DNA of 64,000 nt from Gottschalkia purinilytica (lineage in GTDB: Bacteria; Bacillota; Clostridia; Tissierellales; Gottschalkiaceae), in the NCBI RefSeq assembly GCF_001190785.1, contig NZ_LGSS01000013.1, forward strand, positions 16,429 through 80,428. Reading direction: 5' to 3'. A program made the translations under genes and the position numbers. The stretch's first letter is position 1, and each line of letters opens with the position of its first letter. Positions 16,105 through 26,344 of the stretch are shown here, in pieces. The notes under the pieces were generated by a model, which was given only the letters and a program-made list of their open reading frames with translations, made no database searches and was not told the DNA's origin.

Positions 16105-18014
16105 TAATTACATGTATTATCTATTTTATTTACATCATACACTTTACAACCATTAATTTGACTTAGTATTCCTTGTATTTCTTTATCATCTGACTCTATA
16201 GACATGGCTGCATTATCTTTTAAGAAATCAATTTCTTCATTGAGTTTTCCAAAAAACTCATCATAGTCTATATTCTTTACATTTGATTTTAACTCTAAAA
16301 AAATAACATACAGTGGATATTGTGTCAGATATTTTAACTCTTTACGAACTAAATATACTTTATTAATTTCTTCATATTTTTTTAAAAATTCCTCTAATTT
16401 GTTTAAATTATCATCTGTTATTTTATGTTCTAAGAATTTATCATAATAAGTAATATTCGATCTTTCTTCTGTTGCCATTTCTACCAATTTTTCATATTTC
16501 TCTGCCTTCTTATAATACCTTTTAGCTTGTTCTGATTTTCCATTATTGATTAAATACTTATATATTTCATAACATCCATCTATTGTGTATCTTATGTCTA
16601 TTTTCATAGCTTTTTCAATAAATTCTATTCCTTCTTTATTATCATCTTGAATTTGAATAACTCCTAGTCTATATAAAGCTTCTGCATATTCATTATCTAT
16701 TTCTATAATATCTTTATAAATATTTATCGCTTCATCTATATCTCCATAATTTTCTTCTAAAACACCCATAAATAGTTTTTCATCAATAGATAAATTATTT
16801 ACATCTTTTTTTAGTTTTTCTAGCTGCTCTATTCCTTCACTTGTTTCTCTATGCTCTTCCACCCACCAATCTGATATATTATCTTTCCATTGTTTATTAA
16901 GTATGTCTATAATATTATCTAAAGATTTGCCTAAATATTCTTCTGATGCTCTCAAACTACAATCTTTATTATAATTACTACTTTCATTTAAATTTAATAT
17001 TCTATTTTTAGGTGAAGGATGTGTATCAGTAAGGTCTGTATTTCTTTTTAAACCTTTATTAATATATTTAATCATTTTATCTTCTGGTATTGTTTTATAT
17101 AAATATTTTTTCATTTCATCATATACATTATTAGGCGGTTGAGTAAACTTTCTAATTTGTCTATTGATTTTTGGCCAGAATTCTAAATCTAATGTTTGTT
17201 CTCCTATTTCTAATGATAATATTGAATTCTTTATAGTCTCAGTTCCTACAACGATTCCAGCTAAATTGTCTGCTTCATATTCCTGTCCTCGTTGTAGTAC
17301 AAATGTATAGGCATCAAGATAAGGCTCATAGATGTCTAGAAATCTTTTATATAAAAATCTAGTTCTTCTTTTTTTCTCTTCAATATTGCTACTTATATTT
17401 TCCCATGTATCTTTCACCATAATTATCCATCTAGTAATCTTACTATGTTCTTTAGATATATGAGCTATTTCGTGAGCAATCACTGCATCAAGTTCATCTT
17501 TTGATAAATGCATAATAAGTGGTACTCCAATAATTAAATAGTTTTTGCAATTACCAAATATCCCGAACTTAGGATGTCTATAAACACTTGCATTAAATTC
17601 TTCATTTAGTAATACCTTGTGAATTTTCTTAGCCTTTAGTTGCTTTCTTATTTTTTCTATAGTGTCAAACAACTCTTTGAATTCTTTTTTAGTTATTTCT
17701 ATTCCTTCTGGTGGATAAATTCTTATCCAAAATCCTTTTAATATTATCCATATAACCCCAAACAGTGGTACTGCAAGCCATTGAGTTATTGCATGTCCTA
17801 CTAAGTATCCTACATTATCAGATAAAGATAAACTTAGTGAAACTGTACCTGCATAAATTCCTACAACTACTGCCAAAACTAAAAGTAATATTCCAAAGGC
17901 ATACACATATCCTAAAGTTCCTAATAAAAATACTTTAAACTTGTATAGTTTAGGATGTTTTTGACTATAATCCTCTAATTCTTTTATAATAGATTCAAAT
18001 CTATCATATTCCAT
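16104..18014 (-). CDS. M48-family membrane metallopeptidase with TPR-like C-terminus
   Basis: 636 residues and the intact member of the three-paralogue set. Two hydrophobic segments (about 29-58 and 78-98) precede the peptidase domain. Zinc motif HEIAH (181-185) and third-ligand motif EYEAD (245-249) are both present, so proteolysis is plausible with the active site on the cytoplasmic face. The C-terminal half contains TPR-like pairs (EALYRLGVIQIQDDNKEGIE) and ends in a mixed region shared with the 4732-6648 paralogue. AGGAGG precedes the ATG. Substrate unknown; membrane-protein quality control is the usual role of such M48 enzymes. Confidence 0.82.
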   Translation of the reverse strand: MEYDRFESIIKELEDYSQKHPKLYKFKVFLLGTLGYVYAFGILLLVLAVVVGIYAGTVSLSLSLSDNVGYLVGHAITQWLAVPLFGVIWIILKGFWIRIYPPEGIEITKKEFKELFDTIEKIRKQLKAKKIHKVLLNEEFNASVYRHPKFGIFGNCKNYLIIGVPLIMHLSKDELDAVIAHEIAHISKEHSKITRWIIMVKDTWENISSNIEEKKRRTRFLYKRFLDIYEPYLDAYTFVLQRGQEYEADNLAGIVVGTETIKNSILSLEIGEQTLDLEFWPKINRQIRKFTQPPNNVYDEMKKYLYKTIPEDKMIKYINKGLKRNTDLTDTHPSPKNRILNLNESSNYNKDCSLRASEEYLGKSLDNIIDILNKQWKDNISDWWVEEHRETSEGIEQLEKLKKDVNNLSIDEKLFMGVLEENYGDIDEAINIYKDIIEIDNEYAEALYRLGVIQIQDDNKEGIEFIEKAMKIDIRYTIDGCYEIYKYLINNGKSEQAKRYYKKAEKYEKLVEMATEERSNITYYDKFLEHKITDDNLNKLEEFLKKYEEINKVYLVRKELKYLTQYPLYVIFLELKSNVKNIDYDEFFGKLNEEIDFLKDNAAMSIESDDKEIQGILSQINGCKVYDVNKIDNTCN

Positions 18015-18143
18015 GATGTCCTCCTGCTTTTGTAAAGTTAAGTTGATATCTGTTACATTTCTTTAATTATTATACATAGTTTTATATATCGAGTCTATAC
18101 TACAAATATTTTATTTATTAATTTTTAGATGATGTTTTTCAAA

Positions 18144-18179
18144 AATAAAAGATTGTTGAATTATCAACAATCTTTTATT
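18144..18179 (-). terminator. terminator, 16-bp stem
   Basis: AATAAAAGATTGTTGA pairs with its exact complement across a 4-base loop. It is downstream of the ABC permease gene at 18229. A near copy of the same stem lies at 20957-20984. Confidence 0.8.
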
Positions 18180-18228
18180 AAAAATTCTATAAATATAATA
18201 TCAGAATCCTTATGTCTTCTTTAATCTT

Positions 18229-19836
18229 TTATTTAACTCTAAAAGTTTGAGGTGCTTTTTTGTAAACCAATATTATAGCAAAGATAATATAAATGATAGA
18301 AAACCCAATTATAATTGGTAAAACTATATTAGCAGGAGCTTTACTTTTTAGTGACATATAAGCTATAAAATATACAATCCAATTTATTAACCCATAGAAA
18401 GGATTTTTCATCTGTAAAGATGTTGTAAAGGGTTGAAATATATAGTACATAAAAATATAATGTATTGAGAAAAACAAAGCTAAGACTATTATATAAAATA
18501 AAACTGGTATAATTTCTAAAAGCCTTTCTGGATTATATATAAATGTAGTCAAGAATATTCCTGTGCAAAGTATAATAGTAGGAACAATATTGTTATAGAC
18601 TATTTTCCTTAATCTTAGAAAAAACATTTTAAGTAAAGCATCACCTTTTTTATAAAATCCATATTGTAATAAACTCCTATCACAATTATAAAACATTGAT
18701 CTAATTATTCTAGTAGAATTACATAATAAATACATTATAAAAATAAATATAGTATATTTATCAATAAAAACATTAGTTGCTTGACTTCCTAAGTTTTCAC
18801 TGGTAAAAAAGTTAATTAAAATTAAAACTATAAAAACTCCACCTACTATTAAAGATTTAATTATCATTGGTCTATAGAACATTCTTTTATGTCTATAGAA
18901 AAAAATTTCATTTAAATATTGATAGCCATTCTTATCATTAAAAATATCTTTACTTAAATCTTTTTTCTCAAATTCCTTTTCTTTCATCTTTACATCAGCA
19001 AATTGAGCTTCTTTTATCGTCTGATTTATATCTTTAAAGTTTTCTATAGTATTTTTTTCATTTATTATATCCCAGTAGTTATCATATTTATAAATATATA
19101 AATATCCAATTATACCTAGTATTAAAAAATATATAGTAGTTATTATACTATTAAAAAATCCTACTAAATTTATATATTTAGGTATATCCGTAGCAAATAC
19201 AACTCCATAATTTCCAACTACAACTAATACAAATAATATAACTTGTATAGCTTCCTTGTTATTAATACTAAAGCCATATTTTTTAAATAAATATAAATGA
19301 ATGGCTTCAACAAATAAAGAAAAACCAACTATACCTAAAGCCACATTTACTCCTAATAAAGCATTTAAGTTAATAAATTTAAAAAATATAATAAAGACTA
19401 TGATTTTACTAAAGAGATTCAACCCTTCTTCTAGTACTGTTAATGCTAGAGAATAGTCCTTAGGATGCATTTTCATTTGTTTTACTAGAATAAATTTTTC
19501 TTGTTTTATATCTAATAAATCTGAATTTATTATTCTAAGAAGAAAATAAAAAGAAACAATAGAAAAGAATATTCCATCTATTTTTTTCTCTCCTTTTAAT
19601 ATAGCATTCATTGGCAAATAAATTGTTAATAAAAATATAATTCCAGATTCTATAGGTCCACTAATACATTTATAGATTAAAGATAAAGCACTTATAAATT
19701 TTTTTATCTTTAAAAAAGAATAGTTCGTTCTTTCAAATAATTTTTTTAGTATAGGAATCCTTTTTAAAAAATAAATGAAGCCATTAATTTTCATAGATAC
19801 TTGTATACTAATTATAATAAATATATTACTAATCAT
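18229..19836 (-). CDS. ABC transporter membrane protein (ABC-2/EcsB-like)
   Basis: 535 residues, very hydrophobic, with roughly ten predicted membrane segments arranged in two halves around a cytoplasmic loop (about 265-310, rich in Lys and Glu). There is no ATPase motif. Its start ATG lies inside the end of the ATPase gene (ATGATTAG, 8-base overlap), so the two are translationally coupled subunits of one exporter. The overall layout resembles EcsB-like or ABC-2 permeases. The substrate is unknown. Confidence 0.78.
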   Translation of the reverse strand: MISNIFIIISIQVSMKINGFIYFLKRIPILKKLFERTNYSFLKIKKFISALSLIYKCISGPIESGIIFLLTIYLPMNAILKGEKKIDGIFFSIVSFYFLLRIINSDLLDIKQEKFILVKQMKMHPKDYSLALTVLEEGLNLFSKIIVFIIFFKFINLNALLGVNVALGIVGFSLFVEAIHLYLFKKYGFSINNKEAIQVILFVLVVVGNYGVVFATDIPKYINLVGFFNSIITTIYFLILGIIGYLYIYKYDNYWDIINEKNTIENFKDINQTIKEAQFADVKMKEKEFEKKDLSKDIFNDKNGYQYLNEIFFYRHKRMFYRPMIIKSLIVGGVFIVLILINFFTSENLGSQATNVFIDKYTIFIFIMYLLCNSTRIIRSMFYNCDRSLLQYGFYKKGDALLKMFFLRLRKIVYNNIVPTIILCTGIFLTTFIYNPERLLEIIPVLFYIIVLALFFSIHYIFMYYIFQPFTTSLQMKNPFYGLINWIVYFIAYMSLKSKAPANIVLPIIIGFSIIYIIFAIILVYKKAPQTFRVK

Positions 19837-20554
19837 CGCTATCTTTCTCCCTGAGCATTTCCATTATTTCTTCCTCAAAGTTTGGATTTTTTAACAATTC
19901 TTTGTCTATCATTTCAAGCTTTCCTTCATTTAAAACCACTATTTCATCACATAAATCTTTAGCTAATTCAAGAATATGTGTAGAAAAAATAATAATATGA
20001 TCTTTTTTAATTTCCCTAAGAAGTTTTTTTATCTCTAAAGCTACAACTACATCTAAAGAAGTTAAAGGCTCATCAAGTAGTATTACAGGTGGTCTACTAA
20101 TCATAAACATTAACATTTGAATTTTGTTTTTCATTCCATGAGAATAAGCTTTAATTAATTTATGTCTATCTTCTTTATTTATTTTTATAATATCAAAATA
20201 ATCATCAATATTAAGACTACTATTTAATTTATCTTTGTTAATGTCCATAAAAAATTTAATAAATTCATATCCTGTTAGAAACTCAGGAAGTATAGGATTA
20301 GAATATACATAAGATAAGTGATCAGATGTTAATTTTTTAATATTTCCTTCATAGGAAATAAGAACTTCTCCTGAATCTTTCTTTAATTCTTCAGCTAAAA
20401 TATTAAAAAGTGTAGTTTTTCCTGCTCCATTTCTTCCTAATAAAGCATATATTTCTCCTTGCTGAAATGTGAAGCTAATATCTTTTAAGATTTTTTTATT
20501 ATCAAAAGATTTAGTTATATTTTTTAACGTTAGACTTTTATGTTCCACAATCAA
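19829..20554 (-). CDS. ABC transporter ATP-binding protein (EcsA-like)
   Basis: 241 residues with Walker A (GRNGAGKTTLF), signature-like SHGMKNKIQM, Walker B (PPVILLDEPLTSLD) and H-loop (FSTHILE). The signature has SHGMKNK rather than LSGGQ, a form common in ABC-2-type exporters. The start is a TTG at 20554 behind AAAGGAAAG; a GTG two codons later is the alternative. It energises the permease encoded directly downstream. Confidence 0.88.
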   Translation of the reverse strand: MIVEHKSLTLKNITKSFDNKKILKDISFTFQQGEIYALLGRNGAGKTTLFNILAEELKKDSGEVLISYEGNIKKLTSDHLSYVYSNPILPEFLTGYEFIKFFMDINKDKLNSSLNIDDYFDIIKINKEDRHKLIKAYSHGMKNKIQMLMFMISRPPVILLDEPLTSLDVVVALEIKKLLREIKKDHIIIFSTHILELAKDLCDEIVVLNEGKLEMIDKELLKNPNFEEEIMEMLREKDSDD

Positions 20555-21024
20555 TCTTTCCTTTCGTAAATAGATACATAGAAATTATCTAAGTTTACTT
20601 CATTATTAATAAACTATCATTTTTTAAATTCTATATTTTTTTATTTTTATATTATCATTACTTACTATGAATTTATAATCTTGTAGATAATATTATCTAT
20701 CGTCTGAGCTAACTTTTATTTGAATTATTTTTATTGATTTACAGACTTTTATTATAACTCATTTTAAAAATATTTTTTTTAATTTAATAATAATTTTATA
20801 TTTACATTTTACTGTATATAAGGTGCTTTTTCATTAAATCTAATTTGTATTTAAATACAATACTTTAAATACATCATCTGTTTTTATCGTGAAAGATTTC
20901 ATCATAGTTCATCCGAGTCAGAATTTCTACTTCATATATATATCTTCAAAAAAATGAAAGATTGTTGAATTATCAACAATCTTTATTGAATATATTTATT
21001 TAGTTATACTTAATATTTTATTAA
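20555..21024. other. intergenic region, palindromes only
   Basis: 470 bases of AT-rich DNA. It holds a perfect 16-base palindrome at 20845-20860 (TTGTATTTAAATACAA, a possible operator) and the hairpin at 20957-20984. No gene was seen. Confidence 0.5.
20957..20984 (-). terminator. terminator of the DUF255 gene; second copy of a repeated stem
   Basis: AAAGATTGTTGA pairs with TCAACAATCTTT over a 4-base loop, the same stem as at 18144-18179. It follows the DUF255 gene on the minus strand. Confidence 0.7.
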
Positions 21025-23079
21025 TTAACTTGAAAACTTTATTAGTTTTTCAAGTTCTTCTATATTTGATGTCGGTATATTACATGAATAGTTTTCACAT
21101 ACATAAGCTGTTGCTTTATTATCTATCATTTCTTGATTCTCTGTAAAAGGAACTAGCCTATGTATTTCTTTACTTCCATCATTTAATACAACTATTGAAA
21201 AAGGTAAAAACTCTTGATTTATTTTATCTAACATTTTCTGAGTATCTTCATTATCCTTATGTCCTGAAATTACAATTTCTTTAGTAGATGATATATTAAA
21301 TAGTAAAGCCATTAAAAAATACCCATGGTTATTAGGTGATACTTTTACATTTCCACCAAAAGCTTTAAGTATTTTTTGCGCTTTTTCTTCTAAATAATTA
21401 TCTCCTGTTAATTTGTATAACCTTAGTAAATTCAATGCAGCTACTGAATTTCCTGATGGAATAGCTCCATCATATATTTCTTTATGTTTTACTATTAATT
21501 GTTCACTATCTTTTCCATATATGAACAGTCCACCATTTTCATTATCCCAAAATAAATCTAACATTTCTTTGTTAATATCTAGGGCTTTTTCTAAATAATT
21601 AGTATCAAAAGTTGCTTCATAAAGTTCTATAAGTCCCCATGTTAGAAATGCATAATCATCTAAATATCCAGGATAAGCAGCTTCCCCATCCCTATATCTT
21701 GCTAAAAGTCTACCGTTATCGTCTACTAAATTTTTAAATATAAACTCAACACTCCTTCTAGCCATTGATATATAATCTTTATTTTTGAATACCTTCCCTG
21801 CATAAGCCAATGCTGCTATCATAAGACCATTCCATGATGTAAGTATTTTGTCGTCTTTATGAGGATGTACTCTTTTTTCTCTATAGTCATATAGTTTTCT
21901 TATTATATTATTAATTTCTTCTTTTAAATCTTTGTTTTTATTTAATTCCTCTAAATCTTTTCCTATTAGGTTTGGGACATTTTTACCTTCAAAATTACCT
22001 CTTGGAACTATATTATAGTATTCTGAAAATAACTTTCCTTTTTCATCCCCTAATACATCAAATACCTCTTCATATCCCCATACATAAAACTTTCCTTCTA
22101 CTCCTTCTGAATCTGCATCTATAGCAGAATAAAAGCCCCCTTCTTTTGAAGTCATATCCTTAATTACAAATTCAAATATTTTTTCAACTATTTCCTTATA
22201 TATTTCTTTCTTAGTTATTAAGTATGCTTCTGTGTAAACTATAGCTAATAAGGCATTATCATACAACATTTTTTCAAAATGTGGAATTAGCCACTTTTCG
22301 TCTACTGAATATCTAGCAAATCCAAAACCAATGTGATCAAATATTCCACCTTTATACATTGACTCTAGTGTCTTTTCTACTATTTCCAAGGAAATTTTAC
22401 TTTTTGCATATATATGATGTCTTAATAAAAATGATAAGTTATGGGGTGTAGGAAACTTAGGCTGAGTTCCAAATCCACCATATATATTATCAAACGAGTT
22501 ATTATATTCGGTAAATGCTCTCTTAACGCTTTCAGCCCCTATGTCTTCTTCTACATGTGATAACATATTTTTTTCAACAAATTCTAATATATCTTTACTA
22601 GACTTTAATACATCTTCTTTTTTACTGTTCCAACTTTCATGTATAGAATTTAGTAATTCTATTAACCCTACTCTTCCGTATACTGTGTGTTTAGGAAAGT
22701 ATGTTCCTGCATAAAAAAGCTTTTTATCCGGTGTCATTATAATAGTTAAAGGCCATCCTCCACTTCCAGTTATAGCCTGACAGAAATTCATATATATACT
22801 ATCTATATCTGGTCTTTCTTCTCTATCTACTTTTATAGCAATAAAATATTTATTTAAAACATCTGCAACTTCTTCATCTTCAAAAGATTCTCTTTCCATT
22901 ACATGGCACCAATGACAGGTACTATAACCAATACTTAAAAATATAGGTTTATCTTCTTCTTTTGCTTTTTGAAATGCTTCTTCACTCCATGAATACCAGT
23001 TTACTGGGTTATAGGCGTGTTGTAAGAGATAGGGACTTTTTTCGCTAATTAGTCTGTTAGGTTCACCATTTGCATTCAT
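21025..23079 (-). CDS. thioredoxin-domain protein of the DUF255/YyaL family
   Basis: 684 residues. The N-terminal thioredoxin-like domain is unmistakable ([20 protein letters not shown]) with a redox-type CHWCH motif (C55, C58) and [13 protein letters not shown]. The remainder is an alpha/alpha-barrel like that of six-hairpin glycosidases ([50 protein letters not shown]). The function of the family is not settled. The ATG at 23079 is used since AGGAG is 9 bases before it. Two decayed fragments of the same N-terminus occur at 26.1 and 34.7 kb. Confidence 0.88.
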   Translation of the reverse strand: MNANGEPNRLISEKSPYLLQHAYNPVNWYSWSEEAFQKAKEEDKPIFLSIGYSTCHWCHVMERESFEDEEVADVLNKYFIAIKVDREERPDIDSIYMNFCQAITGSGGWPLTIIMTPDKKLFYAGTYFPKHTVYGRVGLIELLNSIHESWNSKKEDVLKSSKDILEFVEKNMLSHVEEDIGAESVKRAFTEYNNSFDNIYGGFGTQPKFPTPHNLSFLLRHHIYAKSKISLEIVEKTLESMYKGGIFDHIGFGFARYSVDEKWLIPHFEKMLYDNALLAIVYTEAYLITKKEIYKEIVEKIFEFVIKDMTSKEGGFYSAIDADSEGVEGKFYVWGYEEVFDVLGDEKGKLFSEYYNIVPRGNFEGKNVPNLIGKDLEELNKNKDLKEEINNIIRKLYDYREKRVHPHKDDKILTSWNGLMIAALAYAGKVFKNKDYISMARRSVEFIFKNLVDDNGRLLARYRDGEAAYPGYLDDYAFLTWGLIELYEATFDTNYLEKALDINKEMLDLFWDNENGGLFIYGKDSEQLIVKHKEIYDGAIPSGNSVAALNLLRLYKLTGDNYLEEKAQKILKAFGGNVKVSPNNHGYFLMALLFNISSTKEIVISGHKDNEDTQKMLDKINQEFLPFSIVVLNDGSKEIHRLVPFTENQEMIDNKATAYVCENYSCNIPTSNIEELEKLIKFSS

Positions 23080-23334
23080 ATGTATCAACTCCTAGTTTAA
23101 TTATTATTAGAATTATGATACCCTTTTGATTATGTAATTATTAATAATTATAAGAAAATAGAGGTACTTATATACTTTTAGTATTTAAGTACCTCTATTA
23201 ATAAAAGTTAATATGTTAAGTTGCTGACGCCAAGTCTTGTCCTATATTATCAAAGATTTAAGAGCATAAACTCCTAAATCTCATCTTAGTATTAGTTTTA
23301 TAAAATCTAGATATGTTTCATCTATTTATCCTAA
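23080..23334. other. intergenic region with terminator and a short coding-like remnant
   Basis: Besides the terminator at 23157-23199, the minus strand at about 23222-23260 reads IFDNIGQDLASAT and a stop. This looks like the C-terminus of a lost protein that I cannot identify. Confidence 0.35.
23157..23199 (-). terminator. terminator of the PadR/SEDS operon
   Basis: A 14-bp perfect stem (AATAGAGGTACTTA / TAAGTACCTCTATT) with a 15-base loop, AT-rich on both sides. Confidence 0.75.
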
Positions 23335-24690
23335 TTAACTCTTAATATTATTACTAGATATTATCAAATCTTTTCTACGATATACTCCAAGCAGTAATCC
23401 AATTAGACCCATATTAACTATAAAGTTCGTACTGCTATATGAAATAAGAGGTAATGCAATATTCATTACAGGAAATAGTCCTAAATTCATGAGCATATTA
23501 GCAGTTAACTGTAAAGAGAACACTATAATAATGGAAGTTATAATATATTTTCCATATATTGAATGAATTTTTTTTGTTGTCAAAAACATACGTATGATAG
23601 TTAATAAAGCTATGAAGACTATAGCTATACCAACAATCCAGCCAAAAGAAGAAACAATATAGGTAAATACAAAATCAGATTCTAATGCTGGAATTGTAAA
23701 TCTAGTTCCGAATCCCTTATCATAAAAGTATAGTCCGTCTCCTTTTCCTAATAATTTAGCTCCAGATAATACTTTTTCTATAGATACATATATCCATCCA
23801 TTTCCTGTTGGATCTTTTCTAGGATTCAAAAAAGCACTTAACTTTTCCATTCGATAATTTTGAGGAATAATATATAAAAGTAAAAAGCCTAACACTGCAC
23901 CTATTAAACTCCCATATATAGAAATTAAAAATGATTTTTTGTTTCCTTTAAAGTTTTTATCCATAATTGCTATTGTAATCATAACTAAAAATACAAGTCC
24001 AAGTATCATAGTGTTTATAAGGGATTTGTAAGCTAAATTAATTGATATAGCTAAAGCTGCTAAACCAAGTACTTTTAACATATCTTTTATATTACCATTT
24101 ATCCATCTTATTAAAAGACCTGAAAATGATACAAGTAAAAAAGGTATAGATACAGACATTGGATCAAAGCCTATTGGACCAATGATAATATAAGGAAAAC
24201 CATGCATATCATCTAGAAAATGTATAGATAAAAATAAAAAAGCAATGGTAGCTATAAAAATATGTATAGAGTACTTTTCAAGCCTTGTATAGTCAAAGAA
24301 ATATAGTGTTAATAAAGTAATAATCCCTATACCTATATATACTAGATAAGATTTAATAGATATATTCTCTGTATTTAAAAAAGCAATATCATTTGCAAGA
24401 TAAAATAGCACCAGTCCACCTGCTATAACCATCATACTAATAAGAATGATGATAGACCATTCAGTTTTAGGTTTATGAGTTTTATTAAGATTCTCTCCTA
24501 TTTCAATAGGGTTCCCCATTTGTTTAACTGCCTTTTTTACAGCTTCATCCTCAGTCATTCCATCACTCATATATTCATCCTTAATTTCATCTATATGTAC
24601 CATTAATTCACTTGAAATATCATTATGAATTTTTTTATACTTTATTTGTTTACACACATCTTTTAAAAATTCTGAGATATACTTATTCAA
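23335..24690 (-). CDS. SEDS-family (FtsW/RodA/SpoVE-like) protein with N-terminal HAAS-type domain
   Basis: About 450 residues. The first 75 form a small helical domain (ISSELMVHIDEIKDEYMSDG, then MTEDEAVKKAVKQMGNP), the HAAS-like domain usually found next to PadR regulators. About ten transmembrane helices follow, with SEDS hallmarks: LSAFLNPRKDPTGNGWIYVS, GKGDGLYF, and the acidic motif LESDFVF, where the Asp (about 339) matches the catalytic Asp of RodA/FtsW. NLGLFPVMNIALPLISYSST is the conserved C-terminal SEDS loop. I prefer the TTG at 24690 (GGAGG 8 bases upstream); the GTG at 24699 overlaps its own site. It is co-transcribed with PadR. Likely role: an inducible peptidoglycan glycosyltransferase. 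Confidence 0.85.
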   Translation of the reverse strand: MNKYISEFLKDVCKQIKYKKIHNDISSELMVHIDEIKDEYMSDGMTEDEAVKKAVKQMGNPIEIGENLNKTHKPKTEWSIIILISMMVIAGGLVLFYLANDIAFLNTENISIKSYLVYIGIGIITLLTLYFFDYTRLEKYSIHIFIATIAFLFLSIHFLDDMHGFPYIIIGPIGFDPMSVSIPFLLVSFSGLLIRWINGNIKDMLKVLGLAALAISINLAYKSLINTMILGLVFLVMITIAIMDKNFKGNKKSFLISIYGSLIGAVLGFLLLYIIPQNYRMEKLSAFLNPRKDPTGNGWIYVSIEKVLSGAKLLGKGDGLYFYDKGFGTRFTIPALESDFVFTYIVSSFGWIVGIAIVFIALLTIIRMFLTTKKIHSIYGKYIITSIIIVFSLQLTANMLMNLGLFPVMNIALPLISYSSTNFIVNMGLIGLLLGVYRRKDLIISSNNIKS

Positions 24691-25021
24691 TATTTTCACC
24701 TCCTATGATCTTATTTATGGTTCTACTATAAATTTGCCACTCTTTTTGTTTTTCAGCTAACAACTTTCTTCCATTTGTTGTAATGCTGTAATATTTTCGT
24801 TTTCGAGTAGATTTAGTATCTTCCCAGTATGCCTCTATCATTCCCCGACTGTGTAGCTCATGTAATATTGGATAAAGAGTTCCTTCTTTTAAAGTAAAAG
24901 TATTATCTGATTTCTTTTCTAGTTCCTTAATCATTTGATATCCATACATATCACCTGTGTTCAACAAGTTAAGTACTAACATAGTTGTACTTCCTTTTAA
25001 AAGCTCTTTGTTGATTTTCAA
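24683..25021 (-). CDS. PadR-family transcriptional regulator
   Basis: 112 residues with the PadR winged helix: LLKGSTTMLVLNLLNTGDMY, MIKELEKKSDNTFTLKEGTL, YPILHELHSRGMIEAYWED, then RKYYSITTNGRKLL. The start is a TTG at 25019-25021 behind TAGGAGG. The gene end overlaps the start of the SEDS gene, so PadR probably controls its own operon, which encodes the membrane protein carrying the partner HAAS-like domain. Confidence 0.9.
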   Translation of the reverse strand: MKINKELLKGSTTMLVLNLLNTGDMYGYQMIKELEKKSDNTFTLKEGTLYPILHELHSRGMIEAYWEDTKSTRKRKYYSITTNGRKLLAEKQKEWQIYSRTINKIIGGENIE

Positions 25022-25033
25022 TTATATACCTCC

Positions 25034-25086
25034 TATATCTATGTATTGTATATCTATATATTAACTTCAATTCTATACATTGTCAA
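25034..25086 (-). promoter_or_regulatory. promoter and probable PadR operator
   Basis: On the minus strand a perfect -35 TTGACA (25081-25086) and TAATAT (25058-25063) are 17 bases apart. Immediately downstream a 9-base word (TATATCTAT on the plus strand) occurs twice, at 25034-25042 and 25049-25057. The spacing of 15 bases places a candidate repressor site over the transcription start. Confidence 0.65.
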
Positions 25087-25224
25087 TCAAAGATGCATAT
25101 AAGAAAAGTCTTAGCTTGCAGTATAGTACTTTAAATTAAAATACAAAATACTTACAAAGAATAGCTTAACTATAATTATTCTAATTATTAACTTAATCCA
25201 TATCACAACATCTATTTAAATAAG

Positions 25225-25715
25225 TTAAAATGTAAATATATCATTTAAATCAATCTCTAAATCATTAAAAACTTCAGATTTAGCTATATCATCCTTCAAA
25301 TATATCTTTGGCTCTTTATATTGATCATCTTCATTTAAAGAGAATATATGAACAAAGTTTTCTTTAGGTGATATGATCCAGTATTCTTTTATCCAAATCT
25401 CCTATATAAATTCATCTTATCAATATAATCGATTGAAGCAGTTGAAGGGGATAGTATCTCTACTACAAGGTTAGGAACTCCTTTATAATTGTTCTCTCCT
25501 AGTCTATCCTTATTGAATATAACTGTTAGGTCTGGCTGCTGCACCTTATTTGTATTATCACCATCACAAAGCACCACATCAAATGGAGATACAAAATTCA
25601 CACATTTCCCTCTATTCTTCTTAAAGTAATTTCTAAATTCAGCAGATAAGTTTGCAACTACCGTTGATGTGCTAATGAAGAAGTTGATAGTAAGTTAATC
25701 ACTCTCACCTAGTCG
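25225..25715 (-). pseudogene. Uma2-family (DUF820) endonuclease-like gene, frameshifted
   Basis: The central part reads PFDVVLCDGDNTNKVQQPDL and LVVEILSPSTAS, the Uma2 hallmark with its PD-(D/E)XK residues. The frame then breaks at LYRRFG: a single missing base separates it from KEYWIISPKENFVHIF and the C-terminus ending LNDIFTF. Upstream, SLAHQR and VVANLSAEFRNYF lie in different frames, a second break. At least two frameshifts show it is dead. Confidence 0.75.
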
Positions 25716-25949
25716 TATTTAATTGTAATATTTTTCCAAAACAAGTGTAGAAAGTTGTGTAGTTATATTGAATACTTTTAGATGTTGTAGTTTCTATTAG
25801 ATACTAGCTCTCTAGGTTAATTCTCTATTCTCTTTGAGTTAATGAGTTCAAGTCGTACCATCTTCATAAATGCCATGTTTTCAATATTTTTTCTACTCAT
25901 AATATTATCACTATATCTTGAAATTATATTTTTATATCTCTATAATTTG

Positions 25950-26083
25950 TTATATGATCCTATTTATTTCAAGATATCTTTGTTTCAAAAATATAAGAGC
26001 ACCTAACTCCCCTGCACTATATAATGCAGATGATTCAGCTAGATGCTCTTTATCATATATAAATATATTATTTTTAAGGACTT
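25950..26083 (-). pseudogene. C-terminal fragment of an unidentified protein
   Basis: The minus strand reads FIYDKEHLAESSALYSAGEL, GALIFLKQRYLEINRII and a stop, a well-formed amphipathic sequence without any start codon or ribosome site. It directly abuts the decayed DUF255 fragment. I cannot assign the family. Confidence 0.35.
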
Positions 26084-26106
26084 AGCACGTAGTATCGTCA
26101 ATGAAC

Positions 26107-26283
26107 GTGACACCAATGACATGTACTATAACCAATACTTAAAAATATAGGTTTATCTTCTTCCTTTGCTTTTTAAAATGTTTCTTTGCTCCATGAATAC
26201 CAGTTTACTGGATTATATGCATGTTGAAGTAAGTATGGACTTTCTTCTTCAATCAGTCTATTAGGTTTCTTTGAAATGCTCAT
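26107..26283 (-). pseudogene. fragment of a second DUF255/YyaL gene (N-terminus only)
   Basis: From an ATG at 26283, with an intact AAAGGGAG site before it, the minus strand reads [32 protein letters not shown], an in-frame stop, and [20 protein letters not shown] then CH. This is nearly the same as residues 7-59 of the gene at 21025-23079. The similarity ends abruptly at the CHWCH motif. Confidence 0.9.
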
Positions 26284-26344
26284 GTTACCATCTCCCTTTT
26301 CTTTTCGAAGTAAAAAATATTAGAAATATTATGAATATTATACT

